Part shown: positions 1 to 8,675 of the stretch, piece after piece
Numbering within the stretch: position 1 is the stretch's first letter
Layout of the letters: each line of letters opens with the position of its first letter
Source of the DNA: an uncultured Methylococcaceae bacterium
GTDB lineage: Bacteria > Pseudomonadota > Gammaproteobacteria > Methylococcales > Methylococcaceae
Reading direction: 5' to 3'
NCBI GenBank assembly: GCA_903859815.1
Contig: CAIOOA010000175.1
Span: forward strand, 1 to 33,053
Length of the DNA stretch: 33,053 nucleotides
Notes under the pieces: model-generated
The model's input: the letters and a program-made list of their open reading frames with translations, nothing else
The model's database searches: none
What the model was told of the DNA's origin: nothing
Program-made: the position numbers and the translations under genes

Positions 1-1683
1 CTCAATGCAAATCCGGCTTGCCTGGGCATGTTTGAGTGCATTATTGATGGACTCTTGGACGATGCGCAAGATGGTCAATATCTTGCGTTGTGGCATGGGC
101 AGCGCATCATCCACGCGCAAATCCCAATGCAATTCAATATTTCGCCCGGACAAGCGGTGTTGGTAACGATTGCGTAAGTTGCGCAGTGACTCGCCTAGGT
201 CCGTCTCCGTACTTTTCACCGTATCGACCACCAAATGCAGGTCGGTCATGCATTCGTATAGCAGTTCGGCCAGTTGAGGCTGATCCAATTCGCCCTCTTC
301 CACCCGCAGACGGGCGCTGGTGAGTTGGGAGCCAAAGCCGTCGTGCATGTCTTCCAGCAAGTGTTCGCGCTCCTCGACCCGTGTACGCTCGATTTCACGG
401 CGCATCAGTTCCTGCTGCGCAACCTGAAGCGCTTCCGCTGTTTCCTTGCGCTCGGTAATTTCATCTTGCAAACGGGTGTTGGTCTGGCTCAATAGGGCGG
501 TGCGTTCTTGTACTAGGGTTTCCAGATTGACATTGAAATGGGCCAGCGCAAGCCGGGTACGGTTCAGTTTCCGTGTCACTCCAAGCAAAATGATGACCAG
601 GATCGACAAGACGGCAATGGACGAGGTGGCGGCGATGATTTGCGGCCGGTGTTCTTCCCATAAAGTATATTGGCGATTCTTGATGAGACTGCCAAGTGGC
701 AAATCTTCAAGGGGAATGCCGAAGCGTTGCAAAGCCAGATGATCAAAAATAAAATGGTTATTCTGATCTTTCACCGTCGGGATCGTGCTTGCCGATTCGC
801 CATGCAAGATGCGCAAGCCGATTTTTGCCGCTTGGCGGGCTTGCTGTTCGACGCTGTACATATAGCCACCGATGATGCCAGTTCCGATAAGCTGGTCATA
901 GGCACTGATAACAGGCACGGCGGAGGTGGAGGCCAGTTGGCGCAATGCATCGATGGGTCGGAACTTGATGCCCGCCGCGTCTTCAAACATGACATTGCTC
1001 AACACCACGGAAGTCATGGGTAGTGCGGCCACCCGATGCTGGATCTCGGACAAGGGAAACCCGGACAAGTCGGTGATTTTTATCTTGCCGCTCATTTGCT
1101 GTAAAAAGGTTTCAACCGGCAGATAAAATTCTTTCTCCTTATCGACTGGCCCTGCGCCTTGGACTAGCAGCACTTCATTGATTGATGGTCGGGCGTGTAA
1201 AAGCCAAGCTACCGATTGAGTCAGGTCCGCCGTCCCGCTGACACCCGTGACATTGTTCGGAAGCTGCCGTGGCATAGAATCAGTGATGGTATCAAAGAAG
1301 ACGACCGGTGCATCGGGTGCGATTTTTCCCCGCTGTTCCAACCATAAGTCCAGCATCGCCTTGGTCTGGACAATGACCAGATCAATCCGCTTGTTGCGGT
1401 ATTTTGCCGCATACATGTCGAAAAGTCGCTGCTGGAACTCACCTTTTGGGATGCGATTGAGGTCTAAGTATTCATAATAAACATCAAGCGCAAAATCGTC
1501 GGTTTTGCCCAATTCTTCCCGGAGGGCTTGCACACCCAACAGGTGCATAGGCAAGTCCTGTTGATAGGGAAACAATAGCAAGACCGTTTTATTGATAGGT
1601 TCTGCGGAAACGCTATGCGAACTCAAAGCCACCAAATAACCGAGTAGGCCAGCCAACTGAATGAATCGGGCTAGGGTTTTCAT
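1..1683 (-). CDS. Sensor histidine kinase, NarL/DegS type, with ABC-type solute-binding sensor domain (C-terminus cut by window edge)
   Basis: The frame stays open from an ATG at 1683 to the window edge, giving 561 residues without a stop. In order: a signal peptide (residues 1 to about 27, ending SVSA), a periplasmic region resembling the ABC_sub_bind (TrpX-like) family (about 30-330, with VVFFDTITDSM), a membrane helix (about 343-366), a coiled coil, and a HisKA_3 dimerisation segment with the probable phospho-accepting His447 in EDMHDGFGSQL. The start of an HATPase domain follows, with N-box ESINNALKHA near the edge; the rest lies outside. Such kinases normally phosphorylate a LuxR-type regulator, which is not visible here. 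GGGGA lies just before the ATG. It follows the diguanylate cyclase gene on the same strand by 78 bases. Ligand unknown. The domain calls are clear; the sensor domain being a true ligand binder is inference. Confidence 0.85.
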   Translation of the reverse strand, partial: MKTLARFIQLAGLLGYLVALSSHSVSAEPINKTVLLLFPYQQDLPMHLLGVQALREELGKTDDFALDVYYEYLDLNRIPKGEFQQRLFDMYAAKYRNKRIDLVIVQTKAMLDLWLEQRGKIAPDAPVVFFDTITDSMPRQLPNNVTGVSGTADLTQSVAWLLHARPSINEVLLVQGAGPVDKEKEFYLPVETFLQQMSGKIKITDLSGFPLSEIQHRVAALPMTSVVLSNVMFEDAAGIKFRPIDALRQLASTSAVPVISAYDQLIGTGIIGGYMYSVEQQARQAAKIGLRILHGESASTIPTVKDQNNHFIFDHLALQRFGIPLEDLPLGSLIKNRQYTLWEEHRPQIIAATSSIAVLSILVIILLGVTRKLNRTRLALAHFNVNLETLVQERTALLSQTNTRLQDEITERKETAEALQVAQQELMRREIERTRVEEREHLLEDMHDGFGSQLTSARLRVEEGELDQPQLAELLYECMTDLHLVVDTVKSTETDLGESLRNLRNRYQHRLSGRNIELHWDLRVDDALPMPQRKILTILRIVQESINNALKHAQASRICIE

Positions 1684-1717
1684 TTTCCCCAAATTCAGGT
1701 TGAGAGGCAAACTAAAA

Positions 1718-1739
1718 TAGTTCCTATATAGTTCCTATA
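1718..1739. repeat. Perfect 11-bp tandem duplication upstream of the histidine kinase
   Basis: TAGTTCCTATA occurs twice head to tail, 35-56 bases upstream of the kinase start at 1683, in the short gap after the diguanylate cyclase gene. An 11-base step is close to one helical turn, as in sites bound by response regulator dimers. Function is inferred only; it may be a chance duplication. Confidence 0.5.
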
Positions 1740-1761
1740 AAGGAATGACAAAGCTAGAAAT

Positions 1762-3801
1762 CTATTCCGCTACCAATATCCGATTTCGGCCGGCTTCTTT
1801 GGCGGCATAAAGTGCCTTGTCCGCCTTGCTTAACAGCCTTTTCGCATCCAAGGCATGGGTCGGCCAGGTTGCGATGCCAGCCGACAAGGTGGTTTTGGCA
1901 TCGCCGTCCTCGGTATGGATCATCAGTTCGGCGAAAATCCTGCGCAAGCTCTCCGCTCGCTCCATGCCAATCTCCGCATCCATGCCGGGTAAGATGATGA
2001 CAAACTCCTCGCCGCCAAAACGAAAAACGGAGTCTCCCGAGCGAGTGGAGGATCGCAGAATATCAGCCAATGCCACCAAAACGCGGTCACCCGTCTGGTG
2101 ACCAAAGCTATCGTTGATCTGCTTGAAGTGGTCAATGTCAATCATCACCAAACTCAGCGGTTTGCTGTCACGCTCGCATTGAGCCAGTTCCCGCTCCAAC
2201 AGTTCATGGAAATAGCGCCGGTTGTAGAGGTTGGTTAGTGGATCGTGCAACGCTTGCTCGCGCAATTCATCTTGCAAAGACTGAATCTGCTTGATTTGAG
2301 TGCGCAGACTTTGGTTGGCGGCTTCGATTTCATCCCGCATTTTTTGTGTTTCTGTAATGTCTTCGGCGAGAGAAAGCACCCCGATGGTGTTGCCGTTGCC
2401 GTCTTTCTGCGCGACATTGCTCCAACGACACAAGATAGTCCTTCCGTCGCGAGTTAAATTATGATTGCTGCCAGTGACAACGCCACCCGTCCATGCTTGC
2501 TCCATCACTTTCAGCACATAACTGCGCTCCGCCTCCGGCACTATCCTCTCCACAGTTTGGCCTAGCATTTCCAGCCTGGGCCAGCCAAATATCCCCTCTG
2601 CTGCATTGTTCCAGTCAACCACGCGGTTTTCTCGGTCAAACACGATCAAAGCCAAGGGTGCGGATTCGTAAATGATCTGATAATGTTGCTCGCTGGCTCT
2701 CAAAGAAAGTTCCGTCTTTTTACGCTGTGCGATTTCGCGTGACAGCCTGCGATTGATCCTTAATATATAGAAGGCGACCCCGCCCGCCAACAGGGAAAAA
2801 CCGATTATGCCCCCGGCTGCCCAGAACACCCAAATTGGAATATGCAAATCATTGGGATTATATAGGAAGTCCTCAACTGGAAATTCCTCTTGCAACATGC
2901 CTAATTCATTATACACATCTGCAATGTGTTGCCAGCGACCGGGGTACATATAGCCAATGGCGACCAAATCGGGCCGTAACAATGGCACCATCTGGGTATA
3001 TTCAAATAATAGTTGTTCTTTGGATTTTCGATTGCCATATCGGGCAATGATAAGATCGGCCATTTCCTCTGGGTGAGTCATGGCATATTCCCAACCCCGC
3101 AAGCTGGCTTCCCGAAATGCCGACACTACATTCGGATGCGCTTGCAAAAAGGATTCCGAGGTGAACAAATTATCGCCATAAAAATCGATTCCAGCCGAGC
3201 GTGGACTAAAAACCGAATAATCAAGCCCTTTTTTTGCCAATATGTAAGGTTCATCGGTGATATAAGCAGACATGGCATCCACTTTGTCGGTCAATAATTC
3301 TTCCATGCCGAATGAATGGGGGAAGAATTGCATTTGGCTTTGCTGGATAGGAATGCCTTCCCGTTTCAGATAGGCGAATAATTCCGAAGCATGGCGCTCA
3401 ATCATGACGCGCTTGCCGGCAATCTGATGAATATTGTGTATGCCTGAACTTTCCAATGCCACCAGAGCCAAGGGTGAATGTTGGAAAATCACTGCCAAGG
3501 CAATGACTGGCTTTCCCTTGGCCCGGTAAAGCAGCAAATCTGAAGAGCCCACGCCAAAATCGGATTGGCCTTTTAAAACCTCCTCGATTGTATCCTGCTC
3601 TAGGTTGGCCTCACGGAATGTCACATCCAAGCCTGCTTGGCGATAATAACCCATTTCTTGTGCCGCATAGTATCCGGCGAATTGAAATTGATGCTTCCAT
3701 AAAAGCTGTAAGCTTATGGGTCGCAATGGTTGCTCGGGCATGGCATAGGAATCCAAGCAGTGCAATGCCAACGTCAATAAGATAAGGAGTGAGAATCTCA
3801 T
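1762..3801 (-). CDS. Diguanylate cyclase with NMT1/SsuA-like periplasmic sensor, PAS and GGDEF domains
   Basis: Predicted to make c-di-GMP from two GTP. Numbered from the ATG at 3801: a signal peptide (1 to about 20, MRFSLLILLTLALHCLDSYA); a periplasmic solute-binding domain of the NMT1/THI5/SsuA type (about 28-315, with LLWKHQFQFAGYYAAQEMGYY); a membrane helix (about 321-345); a PAS domain (about 370-490); a short coiled coil; and a GGDEF domain (about 515-677). The active-site motif is GGEEF at 596-600. An inhibitory RxxD site (RSGD) sits exactly five residues before it, so product feedback is likely. An in-frame TTG at 3840 would add 13 residues, but the ATG gives a clean signal peptide and is preferred. 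It is followed on the same strand by the solute-binding histidine kinase. The ligand cannot be named; the domain resembles thiamine-precursor and alkylsulfonate binders. Confidence 0.93.
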   Translation of the reverse strand: MRFSLLILLTLALHCLDSYAMPEQPLRPISLQLLWKHQFQFAGYYAAQEMGYYRQAGLDVTFREANLEQDTIEEVLKGQSDFGVGSSDLLLYRAKGKPVIALAVIFQHSPLALVALESSGIHNIHQIAGKRVMIERHASELFAYLKREGIPIQQSQMQFFPHSFGMEELLTDKVDAMSAYITDEPYILAKKGLDYSVFSPRSAGIDFYGDNLFTSESFLQAHPNVVSAFREASLRGWEYAMTHPEEMADLIIARYGNRKSKEQLLFEYTQMVPLLRPDLVAIGYMYPGRWQHIADVYNELGMLQEEFPVEDFLYNPNDLHIPIWVFWAAGGIIGFSLLAGGVAFYILRINRRLSREIAQRKKTELSLRASEQHYQIIYESAPLALIVFDRENRVVDWNNAAEGIFGWPRLEMLGQTVERIVPEAERSYVLKVMEQAWTGGVVTGSNHNLTRDGRTILCRWSNVAQKDGNGNTIGVLSLAEDITETQKMRDEIEAANQSLRTQIKQIQSLQDELREQALHDPLTNLYNRRYFHELLERELAQCERDSKPLSLVMIDIDHFKQINDSFGHQTGDRVLVALADILRSSTRSGDSVFRFGGEEFVIILPGMDAEIGMERAESLRRIFAELMIHTEDGDAKTTLSAGIATWPTHALDAKRLLSKADKALYAAKEAGRNRILVAE

Positions 3802-4003
3802 TGGCCTTGCCCACTGACATGAGTAGGGCAGTGCGAACAATCTTGGTTGATTGTATCCTTCATCGCTTCTAGTGGAAACATGATTCGCCTATGTCTTCGT
3901 TCCATAAAAAGTGAAATGTTAGCACCATTCTTTGCGTCACTGGCGAAACTGGCTGCGGAAGATGATAAACTTGGTATTATTTTCCCATTGAGATGTGAAA
4001 GTC

Positions 4004-4531
4004 ATGCAGCTTGTCATTACCCTCGCAGGGCAAGATCGCTTGGATCTGATTGAAGAACTTACCCGAGTCATCAAGGAATGCAAATGCCATATCGTAGAAA
4101 GCCGAATGACTGAGTTGGGGGCTGAATTTGGCGCCCATCTGTTGGTTGACGGCAATTGGAACCATATTGTCAAACTGGAGCATGCCTTGGAAGCCATGGG
4201 AGCGCGCGACCATATCAAGGTCGGCATGATGCGCGCTAAGGATGCCCAAGCCGAGGATGAAAATGTAATCCCCTATGGCGTGGACATTTTCGCCAGCGAC
4301 CATATCGACAATCTCCACGAATTGGCGACCTTTTTTACTAAACGCGACATCAAAATTCTGGATATGAGCAGCAGCCGTTATCCCGCCCCTTACAGCAACA
4401 CGCCGTTGCTGGTGGCTCGCATGATCGTCAAGATTCCAGTCGGTGTGCGCATCGTTTCCTTGCGCGACGAGTTTTTGGAGTTTTGCGACCAACAGAATCT
4501 CGATGCCATCTTGGAACCTGTCAAACGCTAA
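4004..4531 (+). CDS. GcvR-like tandem ACT-domain protein
   Basis: This 175-residue protein begins QLVITLAGQDRLDLIEELTRVIKECKCHIVES when its ACT fold is read through, the typical first strand and helix of the glycine cleavage repressor (GcvR) family. The second half (from about residue 88, VDIFASDHIDNLHELATFF) looks like a second ACT domain. In E. coli, GcvR binds GcvA and represses the gcv operon in response to glycine; whether that applies here is unknown because no gcv gene is in view. A GTG at 3995 in the same frame would add three residues; ATG is preferred because GAG at 3990-3992 is better spaced for it. The bcp gene follows after 25 bases on the same strand, an arrangement consistent with an operon. 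Confidence 0.82.
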   Translation: MQLVITLAGQDRLDLIEELTRVIKECKCHIVESRMTELGAEFGAHLLVDGNWNHIVKLEHALEAMGARDHIKVGMMRAKDAQAEDENVIPYGVDIFASDHIDNLHELATFFTKRDIKILDMSSSRYPAPYSNTPLLVARMIVKIPVGVRIVSLRDEFLEFCDQQNLDAILEPVKR

Positions 4532-4556
4532 ATTTCTTTACCTTTAGGAGTTGCCC

Positions 4557-5033
4557 ATGACCTCCCTAGCCATAGGACTTGCCGTACCTGAATTTACCGC
4601 ACAAGCCACTTCAGGCAAGACGGTTTCCCTTGCCGATTTGAGAGGCAAGAATGTGGTGATTTATTTTTACCCAAAGGACAGTACCCCCGGATGCACACAA
4701 GAGGGACAGGATTTCCGTGACCTACACCCGGAATTTGTCCAATGCAATGCTGAAATTTTGGGGGTCTCTCGCGACAGTCTGAAATCCCATGAAAACTTCA
4801 AATGCAAGCAGGCTTTTCCGTTTGAACTGATTTCCGATGCTGATGAAGCGCTGTGCAAACTGTTTGATGTCATCAAGCTGAAAAACATGTACGGCAAGCA
4901 AGTGCAAGGCATTGAACGCAGCACGTTCTTGATTGACCGCGATGGCAAATTGGTTCGTGAATGGCGCAAAGTCAGTGTCAAGGGACATGTAGCGAAGGTG
5001 TTGGAGGCGGTGCGGGAGTTGGCGGGTCAATAG
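4557..5033 (+). CDS. bcp: Thioredoxin-dependent peroxiredoxin, Bcp/PrxQ family
   Basis: Reduces hydrogen peroxide and organic hydroperoxides in the cytoplasm with electrons from thioredoxin. The 158-residue protein has the family hallmark PKDSTPGCTQEGQDFRD with the peroxidatic cysteine at residue 46. The resolving cysteine that E. coli Bcp carries five residues later is Gln51 here, so it is a 1-Cys-like or atypical 2-Cys variant; Cys63 and two later cysteines could substitute. The start is the ATG at 4557, behind TAGGAG at 4545-4550 with six bases of spacing; an in-frame TTG at 4551 overlaps the spacing and is rejected. It probably shares a transcript with the GcvR-like gene upstream. Confidence 0.93.
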   Translation: MTSLAIGLAVPEFTAQATSGKTVSLADLRGKNVVIYFYPKDSTPGCTQEGQDFRDLHPEFVQCNAEILGVSRDSLKSHENFKCKQAFPFELISDADEALCKLFDVIKLKNMYGKQVQGIERSTFLIDRDGKLVREWRKVSVKGHVAKVLEAVRELAGQ

Positions 5034-5161
5034 TTTCTTAGCTCGGATAACTGCCCCTTCGTTTGCGGACGTGTATGAAAAAACTTCTGTCATCGCGATT
5101 TGCTTGAGTCGACTGTCGACGAATGGGAACCAAGCTGATGATTTTTTAATAGGATACTTTC

Positions 5162-5371
5162 ATGCAAAAACAATTCAATGTAGTCATAGAACAAGAAGGT
5201 GAAGGATATTATATCGCTTCAGTACCCGCCTTAAGCGGTTGCCATACCCAAGCCAAATCTGTTGATGAACTCATGGAGCGTATCAAGGAAGCCATTGAAC
5301 TGTGCATGGAGGTTCGGAATGAGCAAATCGAACAACTTGATTTTGTGGTTCATAGCAAACAAACCTTCTAA
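5162..5371 (+). CDS. Small HicB-like (UPF0150) protein, no HicA partner seen
   Basis: A 69-residue protein with the HicB_lk fold signature: NVVIEQEGEGYYIASVPALSG followed by CHTQAKSVDELMERIKEAIEL. AGGA lies eight bases before the ATG. It lacks the C-terminal DNA-binding helix-turn-helix or ribbon-helix-helix of full HicB antitoxins. No hicA-like ORF fits in the 128 bases upstream or the 27 bases downstream. It ends just 27 bases before the PIN-PhoH gene and probably shares its transcript. HicB proteins neutralise the HicA RNase; here any partner is unknown, and the neighbouring PIN-domain nuclease is an attractive but untested candidate. It may also simply be an orphan. Confidence 0.8.
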   Translation: MQKQFNVVIEQEGEGYYIASVPALSGCHTQAKSVDELMERIKEAIELCMEVRNEQIEQLDFVVHSKQTF

Positions 5372-5398
5372 AGAAAACCCCTCCAACTTGGAACCACG

Positions 5399-6814
5399 AT
5401 GAGCGAAGACAATAAGAGCAAAATATTCATCCTCGATACCAATGTGTTGATGCATGACCCTTCTTCGCTGTTCCGCTTTCAGGAGCACGGCGTTTTCATT
5501 CCGATGATCGTGCTGGAGGAGTTGGACAATTCCAAAAAAGGATTGTCGGAGGTTGCCCGCAATGCCCGACAAGCCAGCCGTTTTCTGGATGAGTTAATCC
5601 AACATGCGGACATGCAGACGATCAGCGAAGGCATTCCGCTGCCGCAACTCCAGTTTGCAAGCCGCATTGACGAAAAATGCACAGGGCGATTGTTTTTCCA
5701 AGTCAAGCGCATGGCTTCTGCCCTGCCCGAATCGCTGCCGGGCGGTGTGGCTGACAATGCCATTCTTGCCACTGCATTGGCGCTAACGGATGAAATGCCA
5801 GAAATCCAGGTCACGTTGGTGTCCAAAGACATCAATATGCGCATTAAAGCTTCCGTTCTTGGCATCCACACGGAGGATTACCACAGTGACCAGGTGCTGG
5901 ACGACATCAACCTACTCTACAGCGGCATGGCGGAACTGCCGCTGGATTTCTGGTCCACCCACGGCGAAAAGATGGACTCTTGGCAGGATCATCGCGGGCA
6001 TACTTTCTACAAGGTTAACGGGCCGCTGGTGAAAAACTGGCACAGCAATCAATTCCTCTATCTGCCCGACGAGTCCGCGTTTGAGTGCGTCGTCCGCACC
6101 CTCGAAGGGGACACCGCCGTGTTGGAGTTGGCCCGTGACTTCCGCGAGCCAAAGCACAGCGTCTGGGGCATACAGGCGCGTAATCGGGAGCAAAATTTTG
6201 CCTTGAATGTGTTGATGGACCCAGACATTGATTTTGTGACATTGTTAGGCCAAGCAGGGACTGGCAAAACCTTGTTGGCTCTGGCTGCGGGCTTGGCCCA
6301 AACCATGGAAGGCAAACAGTTTCGGGAAATCATCATGACCCGCGAAACCATCCCGCTGGGTGAAGATATAGGCTTTCTGCCCGGAACCGAAGAAGAGAAG
6401 ATGGCCCCTTGGATGGGGGCTTTGTTGGACAATCTGGAATTGTTAGGCGGCGGTCATGCCGAATCCGGTCAATGGGAAAAGGCGGCGACCAACGATCTGA
6501 TTAACAGCCGCGTCAAAGTCCGTGCGCTGAACTTCATGCGCGGTCGCACCTTCCTCAATCGTTACATCATACTCGACGAGGCACAGAATCTCACGGCCAA
6601 ACAGATGAAGACCCTGATTACCCGTGCCGGCCCACAAACTAAAGTCATTTGCTTGGGTAATCTCGGTCAGATCGACACGCCCTATTTAACTGCGACCACC
6701 TCCGGTTTGACCTATGTGGTGGATCATTTCAAATCTTATTCCGCCGGCGCCCACCTCACCTTGCGGCGCGGAGAAAGGTCTAGGCTGGCGGATTTTGCAG
6801 CGGATGCATTATAA
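5399..6814 (+). CDS. PIN domain-PhoH family ATPase (PhoH2 type)
   Basis: A 471-residue fusion. The N-terminal PIN-type nuclease domain (about 8-150) starts with FILDTNVLMHD; Asp13 is the first metal-binding acid and further acids follow (LEELDNS, DNAILATAL, VSKDINMRIKA). After a linker and beta-rich segment comes the PhoH ATPase domain (about 265-465), with Walker A GQAGTGKT at 284-291 and Walker B IILDEAQNLT. Studied PhoH2 proteins from actinobacteria are ATP-dependent RNA-unwinding and RNA-cutting enzymes; activity here is inferred from intact motifs. The length is usual for the family. In mycobacteria an antitoxin-like gene precedes phoH2; here a HicB-like gene holds that place. Confidence 0.93.
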   Translation: MSEDNKSKIFILDTNVLMHDPSSLFRFQEHGVFIPMIVLEELDNSKKGLSEVARNARQASRFLDELIQHADMQTISEGIPLPQLQFASRIDEKCTGRLFFQVKRMASALPESLPGGVADNAILATALALTDEMPEIQVTLVSKDINMRIKASVLGIHTEDYHSDQVLDDINLLYSGMAELPLDFWSTHGEKMDSWQDHRGHTFYKVNGPLVKNWHSNQFLYLPDESAFECVVRTLEGDTAVLELARDFREPKHSVWGIQARNREQNFALNVLMDPDIDFVTLLGQAGTGKTLLALAAGLAQTMEGKQFREIIMTRETIPLGEDIGFLPGTEEEKMAPWMGALLDNLELLGGGHAESGQWEKAATNDLINSRVKVRALNFMRGRTFLNRYIILDEAQNLTAKQMKTLITRAGPQTKVICLGNLGQIDTPYLTATTSGLTYVVDHFKSYSAGAHLTLRRGERSRLADFAADAL

Positions 6815-6988
6815 GATTGATATATTGTCTATGATGATTGGATTCTTATCCAAACTGTGCTTTGGCTAATGGAATTAGAACGATGGAATTTGATTATATT
6901 TAATACCATTTACAACTAGGCTTGGTTGTATTTTAAAGAATCCATTTTAACTAGAATATAGATTTTTTATTAGTAAGGGGTAGGCTTC

Positions 6989-8452
6989 ATGAGTTTATAC
7001 GATTTTGTCATAAACCATTGCAAAAGTGCTATGGGCAAAACAAAAGCTCTCTATAATTTTCATTGCAGGGGGAATCGTGTAAGGAATACTGATTTGATGG
7101 ATTATCTTTATGCTGAATATCACATAGCCTTACGCACAATATCATCATTCAAGAATGACTCTTCAGCCTATTATGAACCCATTTCAAAATCGCTAATTAG
7201 AGTCATTGGTCGCTACCAAGATTCTCAATTGCCTGACTTGGAGGCAGTTCTCAAATCCATTGTCGACACGCAGGCAGCCTCAAGCATAGCCGCTGCACTA
7301 GCGGCTGCATTTCTTGCGAATGGCAAACATACCCAAGCCAGAAAACTGTGTGAAATAGCCATGGGAGCCAATCCCTCGAATTTGTTTCCCCAGCGTTTAG
7401 ATATAAATGCGGAGGAGCAAATGAATGGCAAGGTCGGTGAACTAGAGGCTTATTTAAAAGCATCGTTTTGCCCGGCTCCTTTCTCACATTTTGAAACCTC
7501 TCCAAATGGTGAAGTGCATCTCTGCTGTCCCGGATGGATGGACAAGCCTATTGGCATCTTGGAAAATTCAAACTGGGAGTCTTTATGGCGTAGCGACATT
7601 GCACAGGACATTCGTGAATCCATACTGGATGGTAGCTTCCGCTATTGTAGTCCACGCTTCTGCAATGTGATTGCAGGACGTCGATTGGATGTCAAATCCC
7701 AGACGGGCGACGAGCAATTGGCCCGATACAAGGCGCAAGGCCCAACTTCTGCCGTATTTTGCCATGACCTGAGTTGCAATTTAAGCTGCCCTTCCTGCCG
7801 TAAAGTGCAAATCGCCGTTGGCAAGTCCGAGCAGTGGAAATACGAAGCCTTGACCAAAAACACACTCATCCCCGTCATGGAATCCTGCCACGATGTTAAG
7901 ATCACCGGAAGCGGCGACCCATTCGGCAGCATCCATTTTCGAAACTTGATTGCCGATTACTGTGCCAACCACACCGGACCGCGCAAACTCCATCTGCACA
8001 CGAACGGTGTATTGTTAGATGAAAAAACATGGACCTCGTTGAAATTGGAAGAAAACGTACAAGATATCATCATATCAATCGACGCCACCAAAGAGGACAC
8101 TTACAAGATTGTCCGGCGTGGGGGTGATTTTGCCAGGCTGATGAAAAATCTTGAGTTCATTGGCAAGCTAAGGGTCGAGGGCAGGATCGACAACCTCATT
8201 TTTGTCTGTGTCGTGCAAAAACTGAATTACCGGGAAATCCCAGACTTTGTCAGGATGGCAAAAAGATTCCATGCCGACAAGGCAGAATTCTGGCAGATAA
8301 GGAACTGGGGGACCTACTCGATTGAGGAGTTCCTAGATCATGCAGTGGCCTACTCTAACCATCCCGAATACCCTGCTTTAATGGATATTTTGAAAGATCC
8401 GATCATGAACGACCCCATCGTATCGTGGAACGACCTGCCTGTTCCTAAGTGA
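6989..8452 (+). CDS. Radical SAM enzyme with N-terminal SPASM-type cysteine cluster
   Basis: A 487-residue protein. Residues 1 to about 150 are helical and partly TPR-like (AAALAAAFLANGKHTQARKL). Next is a SPASM-like segment: Cys161, 12 residues, Gly174, 4 residues, Cys179-Cys180, then the typical WESLWRS...RESILDGSFRYC with Cys220 and Cys225. The radical SAM core follows, with CNLSCPSC (Cys263, 267, 270) binding the 4Fe-4S cluster and ITGSGDPF (305-312) as the SAM-contacting glycine-rich motif. SPASM domains usually lie after the core, so the order looks permuted. Such enzymes modify peptides, carbohydrates or other substrates; no substrate gene is adjacent, and the gene seems to stand alone. 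The start follows AAGGGG in a 174-base AT-rich upstream gap. Substrate unknown. Confidence 0.85.
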   Translation: MSLYDFVINHCKSAMGKTKALYNFHCRGNRVRNTDLMDYLYAEYHIALRTISSFKNDSSAYYEPISKSLIRVIGRYQDSQLPDLEAVLKSIVDTQAASSIAAALAAAFLANGKHTQARKLCEIAMGANPSNLFPQRLDINAEEQMNGKVGELEAYLKASFCPAPFSHFETSPNGEVHLCCPGWMDKPIGILENSNWESLWRSDIAQDIRESILDGSFRYCSPRFCNVIAGRRLDVKSQTGDEQLARYKAQGPTSAVFCHDLSCNLSCPSCRKVQIAVGKSEQWKYEALTKNTLIPVMESCHDVKITGSGDPFGSIHFRNLIADYCANHTGPRKLHLHTNGVLLDEKTWTSLKLEENVQDIIISIDATKEDTYKIVRRGGDFARLMKNLEFIGKLRVEGRIDNLIFVCVVQKLNYREIPDFVRMAKRFHADKAEFWQIRNWGTYSIEEFLDHAVAYSNHPEYPALMDILKDPIMNDPIVSWNDLPVPK

Positions 8453-8473
8453 TGTACGCAGAAGACCAGAATT

Positions 8474-8539
8474 GGAGCTTCAAAGCTTGCTTTGACTGGC
8501 AAGGCTTGTTTTGACAGACAAAGCAAGCATTGACGGTCC
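8474..8539. repeat. Palindromic intergenic repeat element (copy 1)
   Basis: Begins TTGGAGCTTCAAAGC and ends GCATTGACGGTCCA, so its ends form an imperfect inverted repeat. Inside are three versions of the core CAAAGCTTGCTTTGAC, two in one orientation and one in the other. It lies just after the radical SAM gene. Related elements are at 24832-24961, 25925-26002, 31829-31844 and 32928 to the right edge. Confidence 0.75.
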
Positions 8540-8557
8540 AGTATTAATAATGCCCCG

Positions 8558-8584
8558 TAGAGGCGGATTCAACACCCGCCTCTA
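8558..8584. terminator. Hairpin between convergent genes, possible bidirectional terminator
   Basis: A perfect 9-bp stem (TAGAGGCGG and CCGCCTCTA) with a 9-base loop. It lies between the convergent radical SAM and citrate synthase genes. There is no strong T-run on either side, so intrinsic termination is uncertain. Confidence 0.5.
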
Positions 8585-8675
8585 TTCCACTCCCGGTGTT
8601 CGTGGCATCCAGGTTGCGTCAATCCCTCTTTAGACAAAGTCCCGCCGGAACGACCGAAAAGCCTATGCCAACTTC

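Noticed and set aside
3802-3840. TTG start giving 13 extra residues on the diguanylate cyclase
   Set aside because: The ATG at 3801 gives a standard signal peptide; the extension would put polar residues before it.
3977-4492. A 171-codon minus-strand frame
   Set aside because: Antisense to the GcvR-like gene, whose plus-strand translation clearly shows ACT-domain signatures.
4557-5033. Inactive peroxiredoxin because the usual resolving cysteine is missing
   Set aside because: The peroxidatic Cys46 and its TPGCT context are intact, and Bcp members without the nearby resolving cysteine are known; function is likely retained.
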